Below are positions 18,429 to 26,876 of a stretch of DNA of 32,417 bases, piece after piece. How positions within the stretch are numbered: position 1 is the first letter of the stretch; every line of letters starts with the position of its first letter. This DNA comes from Bacteroidales bacterium. GTDB taxonomy: Bacteria; Bacteroidota; Bacteroidia; Bacteroidales; GCA-2711565. The notes beneath the pieces were generated by a model. That model saw only the letters and a program-made list of their open reading frames with translations, ran no database searches and was not told where the DNA came from. The stretch covers positions 1 to 32,417 of the forward strand of contig JANQLW010000067.1 in NCBI GenBank assembly GCA_028280405.1, read 5' to 3'. Both the position numbers and the translations under genes were made by a program.

Positions 18429-19295
18429 TTATTCTCCAAGATAAACTTTTAACAATTTACTTCTTGAATTGTGTTTCAGTCTTCTAATCGCCTTCTCTTT
18501 TATTTGTCTAACTCTCTCGCGGGTCAAATCAAATTTAGCGCCTATTTCTTCTAAAGTATATTCATGATTAGTACCAATACCATAATATAAATTGATCACA
18601 TCTCTTTCTTTTTCAGAAAGGGTTGCAAGTGAGCGTTGAATTTCTTTACCTAAAGATTCTTTTAACAAACCAGAATCAGTAGGTAATCCATCTTCAGTTA
18701 CAAAAACATCCAAGAATTTCATATCCTCATCCTGAGTTAAAGGGGCATCCATGGATACATATTTTGTAGAGATCTTCAGTGCAGCATCAATTTTATGTTC
18801 AGGAATTTCCAATGATTCAGCAATTTCATCAGGAGAAGGAGTTCTTTCAAATTCCTGTTCTAATTTTGAAGTCACCTTTTTTATCTTATTTAAAGACCCA
18901 ACCTGGTTAAGAGGCAGCCTGACAATTCGAGACTGCTCAGCCAATGCCTGTAAAATAGACTGGCGAATCCACCAAACTGCATAGGAAATAAATTTAAAGC
19001 CACGAGTCTCATCAAATCTTTGAGCTGCTTTAATTAAGCCCAGATTACCTTCATTAATTAAATCCGGCAAACTCAATCCTTGATTTTGATATTGTTTCGC
19101 CACCGAAACGACGAATCGAAGGTTTGCTTTGGTAAGTTTTTCCAAAGCAATACGATCACCAGCTTTAATACGTTGAGCGAGTTTCACCTCCTCCTCAGCT
19201 GTAATCAACTCTTCTTTCCCAATATCCTGCAAATATTTATCAAGTGAAGCAGTCTCTCTATTGGTGATAGACTTTGTTATTTTTAATTGTCTCAT
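18429..19295 (-). CDS. rpoD: Primary sigma factor RpoD/SigA (Bacteroidota type)
   Basis: A 288-residue sigma-70 family factor that directs RNA polymerase to housekeeping promoters. Seen: region 1.2 ([18 protein letters not shown]), region 2 ([55 protein letters not shown]), region 3 and region 4 with a helix-turn-helix ([20 protein letters not shown], then EKAIRRLK). It lacks region 1.1 and the long insert of proteobacterial RpoD, as expected for the short Bacteroidota primary sigma, which recognises TTTG/TAnnTTTG promoters like those seen throughout this window. It has its own promoter with a TATATTTG box and is closed by a strong terminator. Confidence 0.95.
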   Translation of the reverse strand: MRQLKITKSITNRETASLDKYLQDIGKEELITAEEEVKLAQRIKAGDRIALEKLTKANLRFVVSVAKQYQNQGLSLPDLINEGNLGLIKAAQRFDETRGFKFISYAVWWIRQSILQALAEQSRIVRLPLNQVGSLNKIKKVTSKLEQEFERTPSPDEIAESLEIPEHKIDAALKISTKYVSMDAPLTQDEDMKFLDVFVTEDGLPTDSGLLKESLGKEIQRSLATLSEKERDVINLYYGIGTNHEYTLEEIGAKFDLTRERVRQIKEKAIRRLKHNSRSKLLKVYLGE

Positions 19296-19341
19296 ATTCT
19301 AATCTTTGTTCTCGGAAATAAGCTTTAATTGCTTATCTATT

Positions 19342-19349
19342 CAAATATA
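19342..19349 (-). promoter_or_regulatory. -7 box of rpoD
   Basis: Minus strand TATATTTG (19349 to 19342), an exact TAnnTTTG match, about 47 bp before the ATG. Upstream there is TTTTTAG around 19370-19376, a weak -33. Confidence 0.55.
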
Positions 19350-19428
19350 GGGGCTTTAGCTCCGTCTAAAAATTTTAACGATTTATTTGTGAAAAAGTTA
19401 CAAATTATTTAAATCAATTCCAAATAAT

Positions 19429-20904
19429 TTACCACTCAAATCCATAAATAATTCTCATCCCTCCAGGGTATATACCTTCCACCCTGAGCAAATCATCTTC
19501 AACATCACTGATAGCCTTTGTTACATCCTGTTTTGAGTTCATTGGCTGACCATTTATTTTAAGCACGATAAACCCTTTTCTAATACCTCCATTTTTAAAT
19601 AATCCATCTTTCAGTTCAATAATTTTCAAACCTTGCTTAATGCCTAATCTGTTTTTCTCAGCTGAAGAGGCTTGCTCAAATATGGCTCCTAGTTTCTCAA
19701 TTGTAAAATTTGCTTCTCTCTTAACTACTTTAGTATTTCCTTCCGCATTTTGTAATACCACATCAAAAACTTTTTGTTTACTATCTCTTAATACCACAAC
19801 ATTGATTTTGTCACCCGGACGATGCTGCCCAACAACCTCTAATAGTTTAGATGAGCTGTTTACATCAATTCCGTCAATTCGTAAAATGATGTCTCCATTT
19901 TTTAATCCGGCATTATCAGCTCCACTTCCATTTTCAACAGATGCAACATAAACACCTTTTAACTGTTCAATATCTTCTTCTTTAGCAAAGTCAGCATCAA
20001 TTTCCCGAATTCTAATCCCCATAAATGCACGCTGAACTTCCCCATACTTTTTTAAGTCATCTACAATTTTCTTTACAATGTTTACCGGAATAGCAAATGA
20101 ATAGCCTTCATATGTTCCTGTTTGAGAAGCAATGGCAGCATTAATACCAACTAAATATCCGTCATTATCTACAAGAGCACCACCACTATTTCCTCTATTA
20201 ACAACTGCATCTGTTTGAATAAAAGATTCTATAGCAGTTTGAGAACCAAGGATATTAATATTGCGGGCCTTAGCACTAACGATACCTGCGGTTACAGTAG
20301 ATGTCAGATTGAAAGGATTCCCCACAGCTAACACCCATTCACCTATATCTAAATTGTCTGAGTTCCCATAAACTAAAAAAGGAAGATTTTTTTCTTTTAT
20401 TTTTATCAGGGCCAAGTCTGTATTTGGATCTGATCCTATCAGTTCTGCTTCATACAATCTTTTATCATTTAAAGTAACTTCTATTTTAGAAGAGCCTTCA
20501 ACTACATGATTATTGGTAACGATATATCCATCTCTCGAAATAATTACACCAGAACCATATCCTACAAAAGGAGTATATTCAGGACTTCGGTTATAATTTC
20601 TTCTTTCAAAAAAATCTCGCAAATCTCCGAAGAAATCATTATAGCGATTTTTCTTTCTTATGAATTGTGACCTAATATGTACCACTGCATCAACTGATTT
20701 TTTTGCAGCGATTCTAAAATCTGGTCCGATAACAGCCTTGGCAGGATTAAACTTTGTTTGATATATATTAGCCTGATTGGCGTCGGAATTATCGATAAAA
20801 CTACTTTCAGCAGGTTCTTTATTATTCTTTACAAGTTCTGAAAAAACCAAAACGGATGCTGCACTTAATACAGCTACTAAAACGAATCCAAAATATTTCT
20901 TCAT
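19429..20904 (-). CDS. HtrA/DegQ-family periplasmic serine protease with two PDZ domains
   Basis: A 491-residue envelope quality-control protease and chaperone (Do/DegQ/DegP family). From the ATG at 20904 the N-terminus MKKYFGFVLVAVLSAASVLVF is a signal peptide or anchor; the frame also opens at an upstream TTG (20925) that is less likely. The trypsin-like triad is complete: His133 in TNNHVVEG, Asp163 in NTDLALIKI, Ser240 in GNSGGALVD. Two PDZ domains follow, at about 275-375 (GVYVASVENGSGADNAGLKNGDIILRIDG) and about 400-490 (KNGGIRKGFIVLKINGQ). Length and order are standard. It is transcribed toward rpoD with a 130-bp gap; rpoD has its own promoter. Confidence 0.93.
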   Translation of the reverse strand: MKKYFGFVLVAVLSAASVLVFSELVKNNKEPAESSFIDNSDANQANIYQTKFNPAKAVIGPDFRIAAKKSVDAVVHIRSQFIRKKNRYNDFFGDLRDFFERRNYNRSPEYTPFVGYGSGVIISRDGYIVTNNHVVEGSSKIEVTLNDKRLYEAELIGSDPNTDLALIKIKEKNLPFLVYGNSDNLDIGEWVLAVGNPFNLTSTVTAGIVSAKARNINILGSQTAIESFIQTDAVVNRGNSGGALVDNDGYLVGINAAIASQTGTYEGYSFAIPVNIVKKIVDDLKKYGEVQRAFMGIRIREIDADFAKEEDIEQLKGVYVASVENGSGADNAGLKNGDIILRIDGIDVNSSSKLLEVVGQHRPGDKINVVVLRDSKQKVFDVVLQNAEGNTKVVKREANFTIEKLGAIFEQASSAEKNRLGIKQGLKIIELKDGLFKNGGIRKGFIVLKINGQPMNSKQDVTKAISDVEDDLLRVEGIYPGGMRIIYGFEW

Positions 20905-21035
20905 AACACAAAAATTTAAGTTCAAAATATCGATATCAAAAAACGTTCCTGCACATTATAAAAGTATGGGAACTAACTGTTAAAAATTGTTAAACTGCCC
21001 AACATTAAAGAAATATAAGCAAATTGATTTATTTT

Positions 21036-21043
21036 TATCTTTG
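21036..21043 (+). promoter_or_regulatory. -7 box TATCTTTG upstream of dapF
   Basis: An exact TAnnTTTG match about 88 bp before the dapF ATG, in the gap between the divergent htrA and dapF genes. No clear TTTG at the expected distance. Confidence 0.45.
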
Positions 21044-21130
21044 TAATCAGGTAAAATTTACTGAAAAATTTGAAATCAAAATTTAAACAGACCGTTTATT
21101 CACCAACTTACATGACAATATAGCAGAAAC

Positions 21131-21919
21131 ATGTCAACTAAGTTTTACAAATTTGAAGGAACAGGTAATGATTTTATCATTATCGATAACAGATCGGGAA
21201 CATATTGCCTCAATCACAAACAGATTCGTTTGATTTGTGATCGCAGGTTTGGTGTAGGAGCTGATGGACTTATGCTTTATAATAAAAGCATAGAGCAAGA
21301 TTTTGAAATGAAGTACTACAATGCAAATGGTTATGAAGGAAGTATGTGCGGCAATGGCGGAAGATCTCTTATCGCTTTTGCTCATTACATAAAAGATATA
21401 GAAAATGAAACTTCATTCATGGCCGTTGACGGATTACATCAGGGAAAAGTTTTACATCAGGATAAGAATGAATGGCAGGTTCAACTCCATATGACAGATG
21501 TAAGTGATTACACCATGGATGGAGTATCCTATGTGTTAGATACAGGATCCCCTCACTATGTTGAATTTGTAGATAATTTGCAATCATTGAATGTTTTTGA
21601 TAAAGGCAAAAGCATTAGATATAATGACACCTATAAAGAAGAAGGCATCAATGTAAATTTTGTAGAAGAAAAAGATGGGGATCTATTTGTCAGAACCTAT
21701 GAAAGAGGTGTGGAAAATGAAACCTACTCCTGTGGCACTGGAGTTACAGCTTCTGTTTTAGCATATGCAATAAAAAATAAAATACAAAGTGGCAGCGTTA
21801 ATGTTCAGGTTTTGGGGGGAAACCTAAAAATCATCTTTGAAAGAGCAGGTGATAAATTCTTCAACATTTGGCTGGAAGGTCCTGCAAAATTTGTATTTAC
21901 CGGAGAAATTGATTTATAA
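21131..21919 (+). CDS. dapF: Diaminopimelate epimerase
   Basis: A 262-residue cofactor-free racemase converting LL- to meso-diaminopimelate for lysine and peptidoglycan synthesis. Both catalytic cysteines are present: Cys73 in MCGNGGR and Cys201 in SCGTGVTAS. KFEGTGNDFIIID and FGVGADGL at the N-terminus and DTGSPHYVEFV in the middle are family hallmarks. Length is normal. It is first gene of a likely operon dapF-GNAT-mltG-DUF2279: the stop overlaps the next ATG by one base (TAATG). Linking dapF and mltG gives a cell-wall theme. Confidence 0.95.
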   Translation: MSTKFYKFEGTGNDFIIIDNRSGTYCLNHKQIRLICDRRFGVGADGLMLYNKSIEQDFEMKYYNANGYEGSMCGNGGRSLIAFAHYIKDIENETSFMAVDGLHQGKVLHQDKNEWQVQLHMTDVSDYTMDGVSYVLDTGSPHYVEFVDNLQSLNVFDKGKSIRYNDTYKEEGINVNFVEEKDGDLFVRTYERGVENETYSCGTGVTASVLAYAIKNKIQSGSVNVQVLGGNLKIIFERAGDKFFNIWLEGPAKFVFTGEIDL

Positions 21920-22446
21920 TGATTAAATCTGAAAATATAAGCTTAAGGGCAATCGAACCTCATGATGTTGACAAGATATTCGAATGGGAAAATAATACCG
22001 AAGTTTGGCATCTAAGCAATACATTAGCCCCCTTTTCAAGATTTGAAATAGAACAATACGTCCTGAATGCAACCAAAAATATTTATGCAGCCCGCCAACT
22101 AAGGCTTATGATTGATTTAACTGCTAACGAAAAAACGGAAACCATCGGCAGTATAGATATTTTTGATTTCGACCCTTTAAACAGAAGAGCCGGGATCGGA
22201 ATTTTAATTGACCACAAAAAAAGAAAGAACGGTTATGCTTCAGAAGCTCTTGAACTTCTTATAAAATATACTAAAGAAACTTTAAACCTGCATCAATTAT
22301 ATTGTAATATTGAAGAAGATAACCAGATTAGTTTAAATTTGTTTCAGAAAATGAATTTCAAAACCATCGGATTAAAAAAAGACTGGAACCTTAGAAATGG
22401 AAACTGGATTAACGAATATACTTTACAATACATTTTAACAGAATAA
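21919..22446 (+). CDS. GNAT family N-acetyltransferase (RimJ/RimL-like)
   Basis: A 175-residue acetyltransferase. Seen: the N-terminal ISLRAIEPHDVDKIFEWENN typical of RimJ/RimL/SpeG-type GNATs, the beta-4/beta-5 core RRAGIGILIDHKKRKNGYASEAL with an acetyl-CoA loop of the K-R-K-x-G-Y-A type, and NQISLNLFQKMNFKTIG near the end. The start overlaps the dapF stop by one base, so translation is coupled. The substrate (protein N-terminus, polyamine or amino sugar) is not deducible; the operon with dapF and mltG hints at a cell-wall or protein target but this is only context. Confidence 0.85.
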   Translation: MIKSENISLRAIEPHDVDKIFEWENNTEVWHLSNTLAPFSRFEIEQYVLNATKNIYAARQLRLMIDLTANEKTETIGSIDIFDFDPLNRRAGIGILIDHKKRKNGYASEALELLIKYTKETLNLHQLYCNIEEDNQISLNLFQKMNFKTIGLKKDWNLRNGNWINEYTLQYILTE

Positions 22447-22453
22447 TATTATC

Positions 22454-23530
22454 ATGGCTTACTATCATTCTAAATATGGCGGACGACGAAAAAAATCTAA
22501 AGCTCACCGTTTTTTACTTTATCTGATTGCCCTGGTATTTGTTGCAATTCTGGTAGTCGGTTATATTATTTATACGGTAATTTATAGTTCCAATGTATGG
22601 ACAGACGGCAAAGAAACTTCTCTATATATCGCTACAGGTTCGACCTTTGATGATGTAAAAGCAAACCTTTACAAAAAAGGAATGATCATTCATCGTAATA
22701 ATTTTGAATGGTTAGCCAAAAAGAAAAATTATCCCAATAATATAAAACCCGGGCGCTACATATTAAAAGAAGGCATGAACAATAATGAATTACTCAATTT
22801 ATTACGTTCAGGAAATCAAACTCCCATGAAGTTAATTTTCAATAATGTCCGTAAAATTAATGACCTCGCTAGAAAAGTGGCCCTTCAAATCGAAGCAGAT
22901 TCTGCTTCCATTGTCAACCTTTTAAACGATACAAGCTATCAGAAAGAACTCGGGTTTAATCAGTATACAATTAAGTGTATTTTCATTCCGAACACTTATA
23001 ATGTTTTTTGGGATATTACTGCTAAAGATTTTATTAAAAGAATGCACTGGGAATTTAAAAATTTCTGGAATGATGACAGAAAAGCTAAAGCAGAAAAGCT
23101 AAAGTTCAGCATCCCCGAAATAATCACTTTAGCTTCTATCGTTGAAAAAGAAACTCAAAAAAATACGGAAAAGAAACGAATTGCCGGAGTATATATCAAC
23201 CGCCTAAGCCGAGGATGGAGATTACAAGCCGATCCAACCCTGGTTTATGCATTAGGGGACTTTTCTGTAAAGAGAGTTTTAAATGAACATAAAGAAATTG
23301 ACTCCCCTTTTAACACTTACAAATACGGAGGTATTCCTCCGGGGCCTATTTGTATTCCTTCCATTGCATCTATTGATGCTGTATTGAATTATGAAAAACA
23401 TAAATATTTGTACTTTTGTGCCAAAGACGATTTATCGGGCTATCATAACTTTGCCAAAAACTATCAGCAACATGAAGAAAATGCAAGAAAGTACAGAAGG
23501 GCATTAAATAAAAGGAAAATCTGGAAATAA
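22454..23530 (+). CDS. mltG: Endolytic murein transglycosylase MltG
   Basis: A 358-residue inner-membrane enzyme cutting nascent glycan strands and thought to set their length. Seen: a basic cytoplasmic start, one membrane helix (about 20-45), a LysM-like part (GSTFDDVKANLYKKGMI, KPGRYILKEGMNNNELLNLLRSG) and the YceG/MltG catalytic domain with the proposed catalytic Glu231 in LASIVEKET and ADPTLVYALG, GIPPGPICIPS and HNFAKNYQQH. Length is normal. Starts 8 bp after the GNAT stop and 12 bp before the DUF2279 gene, so co-transcribed. Confidence 0.94.
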   Translation: MAYYHSKYGGRRKKSKAHRFLLYLIALVFVAILVVGYIIYTVIYSSNVWTDGKETSLYIATGSTFDDVKANLYKKGMIIHRNNFEWLAKKKNYPNNIKPGRYILKEGMNNNELLNLLRSGNQTPMKLIFNNVRKINDLARKVALQIEADSASIVNLLNDTSYQKELGFNQYTIKCIFIPNTYNVFWDITAKDFIKRMHWEFKNFWNDDRKAKAEKLKFSIPEIITLASIVEKETQKNTEKKRIAGVYINRLSRGWRLQADPTLVYALGDFSVKRVLNEHKEIDSPFNTYKYGGIPPGPICIPSIASIDAVLNYEKHKYLYFCAKDDLSGYHNFAKNYQQHEENARKYRRALNKRKIWK

Positions 23531-23542
23531 GACATTCTCAGT

Positions 23543-24466
23543 ATGAAGTTTTATCGTCAACTTACTATTTTATTCATCATCTTATTGATAGTCAGAACAG
23601 GATATTCACAAAAAAATCCATTTAATATTTATCCTGATACTTTAAATAAAAAGAGATTAAAAACAACCATTATTGCAGCCTCAGGTGCTTATGCGGTTTC
23701 TATGGTTGGATTATATACTTTATGGTATAAAGACCACCCCCAAAGCGGTTTCCATTTCACAAATGATAATCGTGAATGGAAGTTCATGGATAAAGTTGGA
23801 CATGCCTTTTCTACTTACAATATTGGAAGGGCCGGTTATGTCACTTTGAGATACAATGGACTTTCCGAGAAAAAAGCTACATGGTATGGTGGCATGCTCG
23901 GATTTGCTTATCTAACAGTTATTGAAATTCTGGATGGCTTTTCTGAAGAATGGGGAGCTTCTGCAGGAGATTTGGTTGCAAACACCTTTGGTTCCGCATT
24001 GTTTATTTCCCAGCAATTACTATGGCAGGAACAAAGAATTCTACTTAAATATTCTTTTAACCCTACCATATATGCCGATTATCGTCCCGATCAATTGGGA
24101 AAGAATATATTTCAGCAACTAATTAAAGATTATAACGGTATGACCTTCTGGGCATCTGCCAATATTCATTCTTTTTTAAATAAAAGTTCGAAGTTCCCCA
24201 AATGGCTAAATATCGCTTTTGGTTACGGAGCAGATGGCATGACAGGTGCTATACATAATGCATGGGAGCATAATGGGAAACCCATCCCTCAGTTTGAAAG
24301 AAGAAGGCAATATTATTTGGCTTTGGATTTAGATTTAACCAAGATCAAAACCAATTCAAAATTCTTACACATTGTTTTTAATGCACTGAGTTTTCTTAAA
24401 TTCCCACTACCTGCCATCGAAATGCGAAGTGATGGAAAGTTTAAATTCCACCCTGTTTATTTTTAA
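23543..24466 (+). CDS. DUF2279-like exported protein (YfiM-like)
   Basis: A 307-residue exported or outer-membrane-associated protein. The N-terminus MKFYRQLTILFIILLIVRTGYSQ is a signal peptide. The central part resembles DUF2279/YfiM: WKFMDKVGHAFSTYNIGR, then a helix with VIEILDGFSEEWGASAGDLVANTFGSALF (invariant-looking H, E and D in membrane-like helices). The C-terminal half has aromatic beta-like strands (YYLALDLDLTKI, LHIVFNALSFLKFPLPAIEM) that may form part of a small barrel. No enzyme function is established. Last gene of the dapF operon by spacing. Confidence 0.75.
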   Translation: MKFYRQLTILFIILLIVRTGYSQKNPFNIYPDTLNKKRLKTTIIAASGAYAVSMVGLYTLWYKDHPQSGFHFTNDNREWKFMDKVGHAFSTYNIGRAGYVTLRYNGLSEKKATWYGGMLGFAYLTVIEILDGFSEEWGASAGDLVANTFGSALFISQQLLWQEQRILLKYSFNPTIYADYRPDQLGKNIFQQLIKDYNGMTFWASANIHSFLNKSSKFPKWLNIAFGYGADGMTGAIHNAWEHNGKPIPQFERRRQYYLALDLDLTKIKTNSKFLHIVFNALSFLKFPLPAIEMRSDGKFKFHPVYF

Positions 24467-24502
24467 TTTTCCAGGGCATTGCTAATTAGATATTTTTTTC
24501 GG

Positions 24503-24521
24503 ATTTTAGCTAAGCTAAAAT
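24503..24521. repeat. 9+1+9 perfect palindrome before the HAD gene
   Basis: ATTTTAGCT and AGCTAAAAT flank a single A, ending 7 bp before the ATG at 24529. No T-run follows directly. It could be an operator, a leader hairpin masking the start, or the end hairpin of the upstream operon. Confidence 0.45.
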
Positions 24522-24528
24522 TCTCGAG

Positions 24529-25164
24529 ATGGATATTACGACTATTATTTGGGATTGGAATGGAACCTTATTAAACGATACCGAACTTTGCCGCAGCATC
24601 ATTAACAAACTCCTTAAGCGAAGAGGAATTGCCTCTCTCAGTCTGGATAAGTATAAAGAAATATTTACTTTTCCGGTAAAAGATTATTATGTAAAAGCAG
24701 GCTTTGATTTTTCAAAGGAAGATTTTGAAAAACCTGCAGATGAGTTCATTGATCATTATAATAACTTACTCCCTGATGCTAAACTTCATCCTAATGTAGA
24801 AAACATACTTAGTTATTTTCAAAAAAAGTATGAAAAGCAGATCATCGTTTCTGCGATGAAGCAGGATACTTTGCAACAATCTGTAATTGAAAGAAATATT
24901 GATCATTATTTTGAAAGGATCTCAGGAATTGAGGATCACTTTGCAAATGGCAAAGTTCAGAATGCATTACGTATTTTTGAGGAACTAAGCCTGAATCCTA
25001 ATCAGTGTTTGTTGATAGGAGATACAATCCATGATTATGAAGTCGCAAAAACAATAGGGTGTCATTGCATACTCATAGCAGACGGGCATCAGAGCTTTGA
25101 ACGCTTACAGGCATGCGACTGTAAAGTTGTCCGTAACATAAACGAATTATTTGAACACCTATAA
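24529..25164 (+). CDS. HAD-superfamily hydrolase with a D-x-N motif I
   Basis: A 211-residue cytoplasmic HAD protein resembling phosphoglycolate phosphatase-like members. Motif I is WDWNGTLL: Asp9 is the nucleophile, but the usual second Asp (general acid/base) is Asn11. Such DWNGT variants form a recurring subgroup. Also seen: a helical cap (about 15-85), motif II IIVSAM (around 109-114), and motif IV LLIGDTIHDYEVA (around 161-173) with the metal-binding Asp residues. Substrate unknown; reduced phosphatase turnover is possible but not proven. A 14-bp gap separates it from the CoA-transferase gene, so they may be co-transcribed. Confidence 0.85.
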   Translation: MDITTIIWDWNGTLLNDTELCRSIINKLLKRRGIASLSLDKYKEIFTFPVKDYYVKAGFDFSKEDFEKPADEFIDHYNNLLPDAKLHPNVENILSYFQKKYEKQIIVSAMKQDTLQQSVIERNIDHYFERISGIEDHFANGKVQNALRIFEELSLNPNQCLLIGDTIHDYEVAKTIGCHCILIADGHQSFERLQACDCKVVRNINELFEHL

Positions 25165-25178
25165 ATTATTACACACCT

Positions 25179-26534
25179 ATGAAAATTTGTAAAAAAGTTG
25201 AATCGATAGTAAACTCCGGCATAATAAAAAAAGGGAGTGCGATTTATACTGCCGGTAACGCTGCCACGCCGCAAGTTTTACTTAAACAGTTAGCAAAGGA
25301 TAAGAATATTAAAAATGTAGATTTACTCAGTGTATTACTGCTTGGAGATTTACAGGAACTTTTCACACATGAAGTCTGCAAACGCATTACACATCGGGTC
25401 ATTTTCAATGGAGCTTTATCCAGGGAAGCTATGGGCGACGGGCGTGCTTCATATCAGTTAATTCATCTGTCTGACATTCCCCGACAGGTAAGGGAAAATC
25501 TTCAGCCAAATGTAGTTTTTATTTCGGTTAGCGGGCCTGATAATGGCGGGAATTACAGCTATGGAACAACTGTAGAAGGTGTTCAGGCAGCCGTTGAAAT
25601 AGCTAAACAACAAGGGGGAGTGATCATTGCTGAGAAAAATAAACAAATGCCCTTTGTACTGGGAACAACCTTACATGAAAGCGAAATTGATTACCTGATC
25701 GAAACAGATTATAAAATGCCGGTAAGCCCGGTTGAGCAACCCGATGAAAGGGCTTTACGCATTGGAGAGCTCATCACAGAACTATATATCCATGATGGAA
25801 CTACTCTGCAATACGGAATAGGAGAAGTTCCGGAAGCAGTTACTTCCGGGATCATTAAAAAAGGTGTCCGGGATCTGGGAATCTTTACTGAGCTATTCTC
25901 AGATGCAATGATGCGCTTAGTAGATTCGGGAGTAGTGACGAATAAATATCTTGAAACCAGATTTTCAACGGCATCCATCATTTTAGCTGATAGTAAAAAA
26001 AGCTATGATTGGTATCATTACAATAGCTCTATTCAAACCCGCCCGGCTGATTTTACCAACAGCATTGTAAATATTGCAAAACAACCACGCATGACTGCCA
26101 TCAATAGTGCAATGGGAGTTGACCTGCATGGAAATATCTGGGCCGATTCGCTGAAAGCCAGAAAAGTATATAGCGGTATCGGCGGACAGGCAGACTACTT
26201 AAGAGGTTCCTACCTTTCAAAAGGAGGGAATCCAATCATTGCGATGAAATCCACTACTGAAAAAGGACAATCCAAAGTAGTGAACCTGTGTCCCGAAGGA
26301 ATTACAACTACAGCTATATCTGCCGACCCTGTTATCATTGTAACTGAAAACGGAGCTTTTAATCCTAAAGGGTTGAACCTGGCAGAAAGAGCTGTGGGAA
26401 TTGCTCATTTGGCAACGCCCGAATTCAGGGAGGATCTTTTAAGACGTATTTACGACAGTGAAGCTTATCATACGCCTAAAGAAGCTTTAAAAGATATTAG
26501 TCCGAAAGGGTTTACCCCTTACGAAAGCATTTGA
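25179..26534 (+). CDS. Acetyl-CoA hydrolase/transferase family protein (4-hydroxybutyrate CoA-transferase-like)
   Basis: A 451-residue family I CoA-transferase of the Cat1/AbfT type, which moves CoA between acetyl-CoA and an organic acid through a glutamyl-CoA intermediate. The expected catalytic glutamate is Glu238 in IFTELFSD. Other hallmarks are VSGPDNGGNYSYG, LQYGIGEVPEAV, and the C-terminal YSGIGGQADYLRGS and PEGITTTAISADPVIIVTENG. Acceptor acid (acetate, butyrate, propionate, succinate or 4-hydroxybutyrate) cannot be fixed from sequence. No fermentation partner genes lie beside it. Starts 14 bp after the HAD gene. Confidence 0.9.
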   Translation: MKICKKVESIVNSGIIKKGSAIYTAGNAATPQVLLKQLAKDKNIKNVDLLSVLLLGDLQELFTHEVCKRITHRVIFNGALSREAMGDGRASYQLIHLSDIPRQVRENLQPNVVFISVSGPDNGGNYSYGTTVEGVQAAVEIAKQQGGVIIAEKNKQMPFVLGTTLHESEIDYLIETDYKMPVSPVEQPDERALRIGELITELYIHDGTTLQYGIGEVPEAVTSGIIKKGVRDLGIFTELFSDAMMRLVDSGVVTNKYLETRFSTASIILADSKKSYDWYHYNSSIQTRPADFTNSIVNIAKQPRMTAINSAMGVDLHGNIWADSLKARKVYSGIGGQADYLRGSYLSKGGNPIIAMKSTTEKGQSKVVNLCPEGITTTAISADPVIIVTENGAFNPKGLNLAERAVGIAHLATPEFREDLLRRIYDSEAYHTPKEALKDISPKGFTPYESI

Positions 26535-26549
26535 TAAATAAATTTGAAA

Positions 26550-26876
26550 ATGGGACAATTTGAAAATTTGAAAATTATTTGCTTACTTATTTTTCCTTTG
26601 GTTATTATTTCATGTAAGCCCCAAATCAATATACAGCAGGAAAAAGAGGTCATGAAACAAGCTGATATTAATTTTTCCAATTATTCCGTTGAAAATGGGA
26701 TCAATAAAGCATTTACAAAATTCATGCATAGTGAAGTTGTATTGCTAGCCGACAGTTCCATGCCTTTTGTGGGATATGATAAAGTCAGTGCCCTGTTCAA
26801 AGGAGATGACAGTGGCATTCAATTAAGCTGGAAACCGCTTTCAGCAATCATAACTATCCAGACACCTTGTCTATAG
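26550..26876 (+). pseudogene. Truncated lipoprotein, probably DUF4440/SnoaL-like
   Basis: The frame from the ATG at 26550 gives 108 residues: signal and lipobox (LLIFPLVIISC), then a region resembling DUF4440 lipoproteins (KQADINFSNYSVENGINKAFTKFMHSEVVLLADSSMPFVGYDKVSALF). Such proteins usually continue for another 50-70 residues to complete the alpha+beta cone; here the similarity stops at about SWKPLSA and nine unrelated residues follow. Its end overlaps the end of the convergent gene by 23 bp. A deletion joining two loci would explain this. It could still be a short functional lipoprotein, but a broken gene is more likely. Confidence 0.6.
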
